Below are positions 44,654 through 54,025 of a DNA stretch of 64,000 bases, piece by piece. The notes beneath the pieces are model-generated. The model searched no databases. It was given only the letters and a program-made list of their open reading frames with translations, and was not told the DNA's origin. Source of the DNA: Bacteriovoracaceae bacterium UBA6153 (lineage in GTDB: Bacteria; Bdellovibrionota; Bacteriovoracia; Bacteriovoracales; Bacteriovoracaceae); NCBI GenBank assembly GCA_002428265.1, contig DIUR01000012.1:186001-250000 (forward strand), given 5' to 3'. A program made the translations under genes and the position numbers. Position 1 is the stretch's first letter, and every line of letters begins with the position of its first letter.

Positions 44654-44815
44654 GATGTAATCCTTTGATAGTCAGTAATGACTTATTCTATATGCTAAGT
44701 TCACCAAAGATAATTTCTGAATTGGTATCAATAAAAATCTACTCGTTAAGTCATGACGTTCCATGAAATCTATTTAATGATTTTCACACTAATAACTTCA
44801 TCTAAGGATTTTGAA

Positions 44816-45271
44816 ATGAAAGCATTAATTATTTCTTCAATTGCTCTATTTTCTTCTGCTGTTATGGCAATGCCTGCGGTTGGTGATTCAGCCTCTTATA
44901 CAATCACGGCTGATGGCCAAACACTAACTCAAAAAATTCAGCTAACAGCTTTTAATCCAAGCACAAACACTTTCACACAACTTGAAACCACAACTTTTCA
45001 AGGACAAACACAGCAGGAAACTTCCTCTGTAGCTGCAAGTGATCTTATGAGTGATGCTCAAGCTGATTACATACTTTCAAAATGCACTTCTGCTGAAATT
45101 GGTGGGGCTTTGGAGCGCATTACAACTCCAGCTGGCACATTCAATACATGTGCAGTTACAGATGAAACAGGGAGTGCAAAACTTAATGTTGGAAAAGTTC
45201 CATTTGGTTTAGTTGCTATCTCAGGTGACGGTCTATCTGGCATCTTGACTGGATTTACTCGCGGTAAATAA
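44816..45271 (+). CDS. secreted hypothetical protein
   Basis: The 151-residue protein has a signal peptide (MKALIISSIALFSSAVMA). A beta-rich mature domain has many Thr, Gln and Ser and two Cys about 20 residues apart. AAGGA lies 7 bases before ATG 44816; the frame extends 21 codons further but without a signal-peptide start. The family is not recognised. A weak hairpin follows. Confidence 0.75.
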   Translation: MKALIISSIALFSSAVMAMPAVGDSASYTITADGQTLTQKIQLTAFNPSTNTFTQLETTTFQGQTQQETSSVAASDLMSDAQADYILSKCTSAEIGGALERITTPAGTFNTCAVTDETGSAKLNVGKVPFGLVAISGDGLSGILTGFTRGK

Positions 45272-45281
45272 TGATTAAGGG

Positions 45282-45306
45282 AGCCTCGGGATTTCTCGAG
45301 GCTTTC
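45282..45306 (+). terminator. weak hairpin terminator
   Basis: AGCCTCG and CGAGGCT pair around an 8-base loop with only a short T tail. It follows the secreted protein gene. Confidence 0.5.
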
Positions 45307-45720
45307 TAAAATAAAATGTATCCAATTCCCAAACCAATTCTCAATGAACTTAAGTCAGAACTAGATTTCATCGAATGATATTTTACAAGTGAATGAATAT
45401 AGAATTTTTTTGAAATGTTGTGATTGATGTAAAACATGGCCTTATAACCAGAGAGCTTATCATCTAATGTTGTTACCGGAGGCTCATAACTAGAAAAAAG
45501 ACTATTTGAAAATGAAAATTTAGTAAAAAAACTTGAGCCAAATAAATCAATTTTTTTTGAGAGGCCCAAAGTAAAATAATAAACCATATTTTCGACCTGA
45601 TAGTTAATTATTTGAAAGTCGCTGGCTAAAAGAGAATTTAACGTAGCTAAGCAAAGCTGAATCTGAGCTTTCCTATTTCTTCTATTATCAGATATTTTTT
45701 GCCATGATTTTTTTGCAATT
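45306..45720 (-). pseudogene. outer-membrane beta-barrel-like fragment without a normal start
   Basis: The frame 45306-45720 has alternating hydrophobic beta strands and ends in GLGIGYILF, the terminal Phe being typical of outer-membrane barrels. Before the first ATG (45587) the frame continues upstream. It shows a signal-peptide-like stretch (charged RNRK, then QLCLATLNSLLA) but no ATG, GTG or TTG at its start. An ATG out of frame lies near 45705. It is probably decayed or frameshifted. Confidence 0.4.
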
Positions 45721-45722
45721 CT

Positions 45723-45914
45723 TTATTTATCTTCATTAGCTTCAGCTCGCTTATCGTCTTCTTTACTCGTCTTAGAAGATGCATAACTTGATTTAGTGCT
45801 AGAGATTCCACTACTGCTACCACTGAAATAGCCTAAGTCTTGAATCGTTGCTATTTTACTTGCAAGCCCTTTAACATCGGCCTTCTTAAAAGCACTTGCT
45901 ATAGAATTACTCAA
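45723..45914 (-). CDS. short Ser/Lys-rich ORF, doubtful
   Basis: A 63-codon frame starting at TTG encodes a Ser-rich polypeptide with an acidic Lys/Glu/Asp tail. It ends at a TAA and is in the same frame as the beta-barrel fragment that follows. No ribosome-binding site is seen. It may be a small protein or part of the same decayed locus. The remaining bases to 46018 hold nothing recognisable. Confidence 0.25.
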   Translation of the reverse strand: MSNSIASAFKKADVKGLASKIATIQDLGYFSGSSSGISSTKSSYASSKTSKEDDKRAEANEDK

Positions 45915-46018
45915 ATTGTTTTTAGTTCAAAACAAGTATCCTTTTGAAATTCTTACATACAAATGAAATATCATCTCGTCCCGAAAGGTGTACCTCTTTT
46001 TAGAATTTAAATATAATT

Positions 46019-47881
46019 TCATTTTTTTAAAAAAATAGGATTAGACCAGACACCATTTTTTGCATCAACGACATACACATCAAATCCATCTTCTTTAAAT
46101 TTTTCCTGTAAATCTTTTGGAATGGCAAAGGTTAAAACGCCTTTTTCTTGTTCAAAATTAGTCTCAATACCGCCTCTAAGCATCTCGCCGCTTCCTGTTG
46201 CTCTTATGTCTACAGTCATTCCCGCTCTAAAATAATCTCCTATCAACCAACCACAATTGCCATCATTGCAACCTGCTCCAAAGGATTTTATAAAAGGATT
46301 TTTCACAGAAGCTAATTGAGCAACAACAACCATACGTGCCAGTTCTGGAGAATCTACTGTCTTTCCGGCCCTTAATATTAAGTTAACTGGATTAATGCCA
46401 ACATATGGATATTTTTTTGTTACTGATTTTCCCTCACAAGCCCACAGAGTGTCTCCACTCCACATACATACTGAATCAGTCGAAGCTTCCCATTTTACAT
46501 CAATAGAACAAATGTCTCCACGACTTGAAATCGAACAACTATTAGCACTAATGACTCCGCTAGAGTCTTCCGCGCAAACATCTCTGCTATTAAAGATTTT
46601 AACTTGTTTTCCCCAACTCGCGCCGTTTGGAAAATTATATTTAGTTCCATTATTGCATACTTGATTATCGGCAAAAACAATATCAGCAATAAAAGAAGCT
46701 TCCTTGCCTGAAGAAGGAGCATTCACAAAAAAAGAAGAACCTGTATTATTTTTAATAATATTATTTTTAATAACAACGTTCTGTATATTTTGAGCATGAG
46801 GCTCAAACTCTATTGCAGATACCCAATTATGATTAATGTCCTCAGGAAACTCGCCAGACATCTTTCCATTTTCAAAAACATTATTTTCAACTGTTAAATT
46901 TTGAACATGATTTACAAAATCAATTTGCCCTCCTGGGCAAGGAGCACCTCCGCCTTCGCAGATATGAAATGCAGTAGCATGATGATTCCCACTAAATAAG
47001 CTATCAACAATTTTCACTTCTACGGCGTTTTTAAAGTCTAACAATGCGCCGTTAGATCTATTATTTAAAAACTTAGTCTTTTTTATAATTAATTTTTTGT
47101 TCGCTCCTCCCCAAATTCCAAACCACCAAGAATTTGATATTTCCGAGTCCTCAACCAGAATGCTCTCATTGTCATACAAAGATAGACCAAATAATTTTCC
47201 ATTGATTAATTTTACATTCTTAACACTTACATTTGATGACTTATCAATCTTGATCAATGAATCACAGGCATAATTATAATCTTTACACTCACTATTAACC
47301 TCTTGAGCGCCTTTCGATAATTGAATTGGATTATTAATGGGTTCAATAAAATTAACGTTCGAAATTTCTCCATTTTTTACATTAGTAAATTGAATAAGGG
47401 CCCTGCCGAAGCCAGAGTTCCTAACAATTTTCACATTATTGTTTGAAGTAATCGTTAAATCGTTTTTATCGCTTACGCTCAAACTACAATCATCAGCTTT
47501 AGAGCAATTGATGTCTTTCTCAATTATAATTTTTTTGATTGCTCCATTCGACATTTTATTTTTACATTCGATCCAGCCGCTCACGTCAACTGCTGTACAC
47601 GAAGAATTTTCCGGACGAAACTCCTCAGCAGCAGAACTTTTGGTCATTAAAGGGGAAACTTTCTGGTAATACCCATTCATTTTTTTCGCTTGCATTTCTA
47701 GTTCTTGATATTGAGAGAGTGAAATTTTTCCTTGATACAATAAAGACTTCGATTCTTGTAGCTGCTTTTCCATGCTTATGTTTGCTAGTTTTATTGATTC
47801 CACTTGAGTGTCTACGACCTCTGCATTTGAAAATGAAATAGAGAGAAATAATAGAGTGCCTAACATGTAATACTTCGTCAT
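46019..47881 (-). CDS. exported right-handed beta-helix protein
   Basis: The 620-residue protein has a signal peptide (MTKYYMLGTLLFLSISFSNA) and a helical segment (about 25-75). A parallel beta-helix domain follows (about 90-420) with repeated short strands and Asn ladders (NDLTITSNNNVKIV, NLTVENNVFENG, NVVIKNNIIKNN). The C-terminal domain is Cys-containing (CSISSRGDICSID and beyond). ATG 47881 is chosen because AGGAG lies 8 bases upstream; a TTG five codons earlier is less likely. Beta-helix proteins are often polysaccharide lyases or adhesins. No catalytic set could be read. Confidence 0.82.
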   Translation of the reverse strand: MTKYYMLGTLLFLSISFSNAEVVDTQVESIKLANISMEKQLQESKSLLYQGKISLSQYQELEMQAKKMNGYYQKVSPLMTKSSAAEEFRPENSSCTAVDVSGWIECKNKMSNGAIKKIIIEKDINCSKADDCSLSVSDKNDLTITSNNNVKIVRNSGFGRALIQFTNVKNGEISNVNFIEPINNPIQLSKGAQEVNSECKDYNYACDSLIKIDKSSNVSVKNVKLINGKLFGLSLYDNESILVEDSEISNSWWFGIWGGANKKLIIKKTKFLNNRSNGALLDFKNAVEVKIVDSLFSGNHHATAFHICEGGGAPCPGGQIDFVNHVQNLTVENNVFENGKMSGEFPEDINHNWVSAIEFEPHAQNIQNVVIKNNIIKNNTGSSFFVNAPSSGKEASFIADIVFADNQVCNNGTKYNFPNGASWGKQVKIFNSRDVCAEDSSGVISANSCSISSRGDICSIDVKWEASTDSVCMWSGDTLWACEGKSVTKKYPYVGINPVNLILRAGKTVDSPELARMVVVAQLASVKNPFIKSFGAGCNDGNCGWLIGDYFRAGMTVDIRATGSGEMLRGGIETNFEQEKGVLTFAIPKDLQEKFKEDGFDVYVVDAKNGVWSNPIFLKK

Positions 47882-48059
47882 CGACGAGCTCCTCAAAGAG
47901 ATCAGTGTTGCTTGTAGTAATTATACAAGGAGAATCAATTATTAAGGTATTAGCTAAGCATAAATTGTCCCCAACATCACCCGCTCAAACATAATCAAGT
48001 TCTTATCTAATTCTAGAGTTTTTTACTTGTGTGTATATTAAGAGGCAAAACTTAAGGAG

Positions 48060-50171
48060 TTACTTAATCCCTTCCAACATCAAAACAAAGGCCTGCGAAA
48101 TAGCTTCTTCACGAAGATACTCAAACCTTCCACTCTTCCCGCCATGTCCGACTTCCATTTCAATTTTCATTAAAAGAAGTTTTGATTTATCAGTTCTCAT
48201 GTCACGAAGTTTAGCAACCCACTTAGCAGGCTCCCAATAAGCAACCTGGCTATCATTGAGTCCAGTTGTGACAAGTAAGTTTGGATAGGCCTGCGCTTTA
48301 ACATTGTCATATGGAGAATAACTTTTCATATACTCATAATACTTTTTATTATTTGGATTCCCCCATTCTTCATACTCTCCAGTTGTCAGAGGAATTGAAC
48401 TATCAAGCATAGTCGTCACAACATCCACAAAAGGAACATCTGCCACCACTCCATGATATAAATCCGGACGCATATTTATAACAGCTCCCATAAGTAACCC
48501 ACCGGCGCTTCCGCCATTGGCGTAAACTTTTTTAGCATTGCCGTATTTTTCTTTAATTAAAAATTCTGTTCCAGCAATAAAATCAGTGAAAGTATTTTTC
48601 TTCTTGAAGAATTTTCCATCATCGTACCAGTGTCTTCCCATCTCTGATCCACCACGAACATGAATGATAGCGTAGACAAATCCGCGGTCTAATAGACTCA
48701 CTCTCGTTAAATCAAAGTACGGGTCAAGACTCATTCCATATGAGCCATAACCGTAAACATAAAGCTTAGCTGATGAATCTTTTTTAGTTCCTTTTTTATA
48801 AACAAGTGAGATGGGAATCTGGGCTCCATCGCTGGCCGTGGCAAAAACTCGCTCTGAAACATAGTCAGCAGATTTATAGCCTGGAACATCTTTTTCTTTT
48901 AAAAGAAGTGATTCATTTTTTGCAATGTCGTAATCATAAACGCTGTGAGGACGATTCATGGAATCGAAGTCGTATCTAAGAGTTGCCTGATCAAACTCAG
49001 CATTGTCTCCTAGAGAAACGCCATAAGCAGCATCAGGAAAAGTGATATAAGTTCTATTTGTTTCCCCATTTTTCAAAATCCCAACTTGAGTTAAGCCTCC
49101 AGATCTTTCAACAAGAGCAATGAAACTTTTAAAAACAGCATAACTTTCCAGCAAAACATCTTTTCTATGAGGAATAATTTCTTTCCATTTTTCTTTTTGT
49201 GTTGTTTTGAAATCGGCAGACATTAGCCTGAAGTTTTTCGCTTTCCAGTTAGTCATGATAATAAACTTATCTTCAGCTTCATAAACTGAATACTCATGCT
49301 TAGGAGCGCGCGGTGAAATAATCTTAAACTTACTGCCTGGACTATTTGCTGGAATGTATCTCACTTCAGAAGAAAGTGTACTGTTGGCCGTGATGAAAAT
49401 AAACTTCTTAGCATTAGTCTTATAAACGTAGGCTTCAAACTTTTCATCTTTTTCAGTGTAGACTAGCTTGCTCTTTCCAGTCTCAAAGTCGTATTGATAA
49501 ATTTTATCTGATCTTAGCGTTTTGGGATCTTGCTTACCGTAAAAAAGAATTTTTCCAGTTTCTGCCCACACGATATTTTCTGTTACGTTTTCAATTTTTT
49601 GAGGAAGAACTTTTCCACTTTTAATATCTTTGAAATAAATAGTGAAAACTCGATCTCCTTTTGTATCTACTGCATAGGCCATCAAGTTTTCATCAGGGTG
49701 AATCCTTAACGATGTTACTTTAATAAAATCTAGGCCTGTTGCAAGTTCGTTCACATCTATAAGAACCTGATCAGCTGATTTTATATCTGTACTTTTTCTA
49801 CAGTAAATCGGGTACTCCTGACCTTTTAGAATTTTACTGAAATAAAGATAGTTCCCTTTTTTATAAGGAACAGACTGATCATCTTCTTTTACTCGAGACT
49901 TCATTTCTGTATAAAGTTTTTCTTGAAGGTCTAAAGTGTCCAACATCTTCGCCTTAGTGTATTCATTTTCAAGCTTAAGATGACTTAAAACTTTTTCACT
50001 TGTTTTTTCTCTTAACCAGAAATAATCATCTATCCTGACATCTCCATGCTTTTTCAATTTCGTAGGAATTTTTTCAGCAATGGGTTCGTTGATAGTCGTC
50101 TGTGCTTTCACGTTTAGTCCTCCGAGGGCAAGTGATAAAAACAATATTGAGAGAGATAGTGACTTGGACAT
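48060..50171 (-). CDS. exported S9A prolyl oligopeptidase-family peptidase
   Basis: This serine peptidase probably cleaves short peptides in the periplasm. The 703-residue protein has a signal peptide (1-23), then DYFWLREKTSEKVL, a seven-bladed propeller region and the hydrolase domain. The nucleophile lies in GGSAGG, the Asp in GLNDSQV and the His in GHGGKSG. The layout fits oligopeptidase B and prolyl oligopeptidase; which specificity it has is not clear. It precedes the membrane-anchored gene by 12 bases on the same strand. Confidence 0.92.
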   Translation of the reverse strand: MSKSLSLSILFLSLALGGLNVKAQTTINEPIAEKIPTKLKKHGDVRIDDYFWLREKTSEKVLSHLKLENEYTKAKMLDTLDLQEKLYTEMKSRVKEDDQSVPYKKGNYLYFSKILKGQEYPIYCRKSTDIKSADQVLIDVNELATGLDFIKVTSLRIHPDENLMAYAVDTKGDRVFTIYFKDIKSGKVLPQKIENVTENIVWAETGKILFYGKQDPKTLRSDKIYQYDFETGKSKLVYTEKDEKFEAYVYKTNAKKFIFITANSTLSSEVRYIPANSPGSKFKIISPRAPKHEYSVYEAEDKFIIMTNWKAKNFRLMSADFKTTQKEKWKEIIPHRKDVLLESYAVFKSFIALVERSGGLTQVGILKNGETNRTYITFPDAAYGVSLGDNAEFDQATLRYDFDSMNRPHSVYDYDIAKNESLLLKEKDVPGYKSADYVSERVFATASDGAQIPISLVYKKGTKKDSSAKLYVYGYGSYGMSLDPYFDLTRVSLLDRGFVYAIIHVRGGSEMGRHWYDDGKFFKKKNTFTDFIAGTEFLIKEKYGNAKKVYANGGSAGGLLMGAVINMRPDLYHGVVADVPFVDVVTTMLDSSIPLTTGEYEEWGNPNNKKYYEYMKSYSPYDNVKAQAYPNLLVTTGLNDSQVAYWEPAKWVAKLRDMRTDKSKLLLMKIEMEVGHGGKSGRFEYLREEAISQAFVLMLEGIK

Positions 50172-50183
50172 ATTAATAGACTC

Positions 50184-51266
50184 CTAGAAATTTAAATTTT
50201 GCCAATAATTTTTCGGATCAGATTCTCCCTGCGACTCCAGTCTTTGCAATAAACTTTGCTGAACATCTTTTGGCATGGTCGCACTTTGAATAAGGCTTCT
50301 CGCCTGCTCGCCTTGCCCTTGCATCTCAAGGGCCCTCACCATATAAAAATAGCCATTTGGTGAATTGGGAAATTGATTGATGAAGTCCTGAGCATTATCC
50401 ATTACGCCTTCATAATCATTCTGGGCCATCATGCGCATAAAAGGAATTTCTACAATCTCTTCATTTACAAACTGGTTCGTATTCACGGCCACACTTTGTT
50501 CTAGATTAACAATATTGTTTTGGAGTAGTGCTTCTTTAGCATCCAGCTGCTCTCTTTGCATATTGAGCTCTTCCATTAACGTTGGATCAGTCGCGGTAGC
50601 AATGCCATTTTCAATAGCTTCACGATCCACAATAAGATTATCGAGCTCCACTTCAATGTTTCTAATATCTGCATTCGCATTTGCCATTAAGGCCGCTTCT
50701 CTTCTGGCAACTCTGTCTGTGTTGATATTAAACTGGGCCATGCTCTCCAATAAACTTTCGACTTCCGACTCATCAGCGGGAGAATCAAATTTTCCTTCTT
50801 TTACTAAGAGAGAAATAAGTTTTGCTTTATAGGCCCCATAACTATCTGGTTCACGCGAGAGGATTTCGTCTGCCATTTCAATATTGTAATCCAAGTCCTT
50901 TGCTTCAAGAGTCTTCACCGCTTTCATTTGAGCATTGAGTTTCACTGCGATTTCTTGTGTATCAAGACTTGCTAATGGAGGGGTGACCACTGCTTCAGAA
51001 GTTGCTTGGGGTGCTACCTGGGCTGCAACAACAGGGGCCGTAGTCGTTACAACAGGTGTTGCTTTAGGTCTCGCCATAAGCTCAGACCAAGGTTTAGGTG
51101 TCCTTTTATTTTCACTCATAGAAATGATTTTCAATCTCAGCGCTTTGTTCTCACGGCGCTGCTGGAAATAAAATTTACCTAAAAAAACGATGATAATTGC
51201 CAGAAGAATGGCAATGACGATCATTATTCTGCGATTGGTTTGAATTGAATTTCGAATGCTTGTCAT
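50184..51266 (-). CDS. single-pass membrane protein with coiled-coil and TPR-like end
   Basis: I do not recognise the family. The 360-residue protein has a membrane helix at about 14-33 followed by a Thr/Pro/Val-rich linker. A long helical, acidic region may be coiled-coil (about 180-260). The C-terminus resembles a TPR pair (GVMDNAQDFINQFPNSPNGYFYMVRALEMQGQGEQA). It lies upstream of the S9 peptidase gene and is probably co-transcribed. Confidence 0.7.
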   Translation of the reverse strand: MTSIRNSIQTNRRIMIVIAILLAIIIVFLGKFYFQQRRENKALRLKIISMSENKRTPKPWSELMARPKATPVVTTTAPVVAAQVAPQATSEAVVTPPLASLDTQEIAVKLNAQMKAVKTLEAKDLDYNIEMADEILSREPDSYGAYKAKLISLLVKEGKFDSPADESEVESLLESMAQFNINTDRVARREAALMANANADIRNIEVELDNLIVDREAIENGIATATDPTLMEELNMQREQLDAKEALLQNNIVNLEQSVAVNTNQFVNEEIVEIPFMRMMAQNDYEGVMDNAQDFINQFPNSPNGYFYMVRALEMQGQGEQARSLIQSATMPKDVQQSLLQRLESQGESDPKNYWQNLNF

Positions 51267-51447
51267 AGTCTCACCTTTTCAACTGTCAAGAATATCAACA
51301 TAACACTATGGCATTTTTTACATGGTGGCCATGAGACTCCAATAATTGACGAAATCGGTGCCATAATAACTCTAAATGCGCCGTATTTTTTGGCATTGCG
51401 CCTGCACCAGCAGGAGCATCAAAAACTTTTTTGAAAGGGGTCTTACG

Positions 51448-51960
51448 ATGAACTTAAAATCTTTAGTGTCTACAACAGCTATTTTTACAATTTCAATGAT
51501 TGTAACAATTTTCAATGTAGCTTCTGCTTCAGAGCAAGTCATTGCCACTATTACTAGTGATGATAATGAAAGAGTTTATAAGCTTATCGTTGATACACAC
51601 GATGAGAGGGCGATTAAAACTTTCTATAAAGATGTTTATGAAAAAGGACAAAAAACTAAGCGCGAAGCACTAGATCCAAAGATTATTAAATCAGGATTAG
51701 TTCTTGAAAAAAGAGACAAGTATGAAGTCATGAAATTAAGCAGCTCTAACTTTGATCTTGAGCAGGGCGGAATTATGAAGCTTGATACACTATACAACGG
51801 TGCAAGTGGCGAAAGAAGAACTTACGAAGTGGAAATTGCTAAAAGCAAGTCTGGATGGGCGATCTTTAAGCAAGGCAAAACGATTAAAGATATTCGAATT
51901 CAAACAAACCGCATAATTGTTATCGGTGCTGTAGGAATTAAAAACCTAGTGATGAAATAA
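51448..51960 (+). CDS. exported hypothetical protein
   Basis: The 170-residue protein has a signal peptide (MNLKSLVSTTAIFTISMIVTIFNVASAS) and a beta-rich, Lys-rich mature part without Cys. ATG 51448 is chosen because AAAGGGG lies 7 bases upstream; the frame continues 24 codons further but is not protein-like. No family is recognised. Confidence 0.75.
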   Translation: MNLKSLVSTTAIFTISMIVTIFNVASASEQVIATITSDDNERVYKLIVDTHDERAIKTFYKDVYEKGQKTKREALDPKIIKSGLVLEKRDKYEVMKLSSSNFDLEQGGIMKLDTLYNGASGERRTYEVEIAKSKSGWAIFKQGKTIKDIRIQTNRIIVIGAVGIKNLVMK

Positions 51961-51982
51961 ATTTTGGGGTACACTATGCCCC

Positions 51983-54025
51983 ATGCTATTAAAAAGATTA
52001 TTTGCCATTTTCAAAAATTATAAACAGTATGAAGTCGATGAGAATAAAAAAACATCTCTCGACCTCATCCTGGCCGAAGTGCAGCCAAACGCTTCTTTAG
52101 AAAAGCGCATCGAATGGATACAAAAGTTAGTCAAATGGATCAGGTCAACAGATCTTTTTGAGATCGAACCCGAAAAAATCCCTGCCGCAAAAATTAAATA
52201 TTTCTTCATGGTCCTCGAAAGAAGCCCAGACACAAAATCCAAAGTAAAAACAACTCTCATCTCAACTCTACAAGAACTCTCATCTATCGAGTTTTTTTGT
52301 GAGGTAGGTCTCCCTTCTCAAATTGGACTCATCGGCGAATTAATAGATAAAATCACAGTTAAAATTCTGCCTAAAAAACCTATCGGTCACCAGCTAAGTG
52401 AGCTCATGACAACTCTCTTTCCAGATGAAGAAGATGTTTTGTGGCTTAAGTCCCTTGATGAAAGCATCCTTGATAAATTCATCGCACTCTTCGATGACTC
52501 ACAAGAGACCACTTATCCTCATCTTCAAAACGATATCGAAGACTCGCTCATTTATCTGATTTCTCAAATCGTTGCGATTGGATTAAGTCCAGGCATTAGA
52601 AAACGTATTCCGCATAAGAAAATGAAGTCTCTTCCTTTTTTCTATCTTTCGGGGAAACTTAATCTCTATTTAAAACTAAGCAATGATCCAGAACAGGCCG
52701 AACTAGCTGGCCAGATCATGACTGAGCTTCTTGAACTCCTTGCAGATGTTCGCACAACCATCTCAGACGTCTACGCTCACCTCGACAGATTTGGCGTAAG
52801 TACTCACATTGTTTATCAACTTGAGCGCATGAAGCTCTTTATGAATAGAACGAGTTCACTTTTAGATATCATTAACTCAGGTCAATTATCTAAAACAAAG
52901 ATCTCTCATTTCGTTGCAGAGCTTGTTGAACAAAATTTAAAGCAAAGAAATGCCATGGGTATTTTCTCAACGAATGCGACATTGCTAGCTCAAAAAATTG
53001 TTGAAAATAACTCTCAGACAGGAATGCACTACATAGCTAAAGATCGTACAGAATACCGCAAAATGGTGGGGAGTGCGATGGGCGGCGGTGTTTTAACTGC
53101 ACTCACTGTATTTATTAAAAACTTTTTAGGAACCCTGGGGATGACTCAGTTTTTCTATGGTGCATTTTCAACTTTTAATTATGCTGGAAGTTTTTTAATG
53201 ATCCAGTTTTGTGGATTTACTCTTGCTACCAAGCAGCCTGCTGCAACAGCTTCTGCCCTTGCTCAAAAACTTGAGGCTACAGAAAATCGTGAAGGGATTG
53301 AAAATCTTGTCGATGAAATTGTTTTACTTACCCGCACTCAAGTTGCAGCTGTCTTTGGTAACTTGATCGCAGTTATCCCTGCTGTATTAATTGTAAACTT
53401 TGCGTACTTTTATTTAAAAGGACGCTTTATTTTCACTCCCGAAGCAGCTCACTATACTATGCATTCGACTGACATCTTAGGGCCAAGTATCATTTATGCG
53501 ACCTTCACTGGGTTCTTATTATGGTTTTCAAGTGTCATCGCTGGATGGGCAGAAAACTGGTATGCCTTTAATCAAATTGGTTATTTAATTTCAAACAATA
53601 AAAAAATTAAAACCGTGCTCTCTGTTGAAGGTACAAAAAAGCTTGTGCACTTTTTAGATCATGGAATAACTGGCATAGCTGGAAATATCTCTTTAGGATT
53701 TTTCTTAGCATTTGCTCCGGTCATTTTAATGTTTATGGGGATTCCTCTAGAAGTTCGTCACGTTACTCTCTCAACTGGTGCCTTGGCAGCTGCAATTCCA
53801 ACTTTGGGAGTCGAAGCTCTTCAGTCTCAAGAGTTCATTAGAGCAGTTCTAGGGATTCTTATTATTGGCTTCTTGAATCTTTCAGTGAGCTTCTTGCTTG
53901 CTCTTAAAGTTGCCTTACGAGCAAAGAAAATCTCTTCTCACAGAAAAGCACTGATCTATCGATCAGTGCTTAAACGTTTCTATCAAAAACCGTTTTCGTT
54001 TTTCATACCGAAGTCTTCCACATAG
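51983..54025 (+). CDS. PF10136-type membrane protein (annotated 'site-specific recombinase, Gcr family')
   Basis: The 680-residue protein has a long helical N-terminal half (to about 350) and a C-terminal half with about six membrane helices. The signature GFLLWFSSVIAGWAENW is near 515. This is the PF10136 family, historically labelled a recombinase although it is membrane-bound and shows no recombinase catalytic motifs here. It should not be taken as a mobile element. Its last 43 bases overlap the convergent lon gene. Confidence 0.85.
   Translation: MLLKRLFAIFKNYKQYEVDENKKTSLDLILAEVQPNASLEKRIEWIQKLVKWIRSTDLFEIEPEKIPAAKIKYFFMVLERSPDTKSKVKTTLISTLQELSSIEFFCEVGLPSQIGLIGELIDKITVKILPKKPIGHQLSELMTTLFPDEEDVLWLKSLDESILDKFIALFDDSQETTYPHLQNDIEDSLIYLISQIVAIGLSPGIRKRIPHKKMKSLPFFYLSGKLNLYLKLSNDPEQAELAGQIMTELLELLADVRTTISDVYAHLDRFGVSTHIVYQLERMKLFMNRTSSLLDIINSGQLSKTKISHFVAELVEQNLKQRNAMGIFSTNATLLAQKIVENNSQTGMHYIAKDRTEYRKMVGSAMGGGVLTALTVFIKNFLGTLGMTQFFYGAFSTFNYAGSFLMIQFCGFTLATKQPAATASALAQKLEATENREGIENLVDEIVLLTRTQVAAVFGNLIAVIPAVLIVNFAYFYLKGRFIFTPEAAHYTMHSTDILGPSIIYATFTGFLLWFSSVIAGWAENWYAFNQIGYLISNNKKIKTVLSVEGTKKLVHFLDHGITGIAGNISLGFFLAFAPVILMFMGIPLEVRHVTLSTGALAAAIPTLGVEALQSQEFIRAVLGILIIGFLNLSVSFLLALKVALRAKKISSHRKALIYRSVLKRFYQKPFSFFIPKSST

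Noticed and set aside
51983..54025. Mobile element, suggested by the family name 'site-specific recombinase'
   Set aside because: The protein is a membrane protein of PF10136 with no recombinase catalytic residues; no repeats or other mobility genes nearby.
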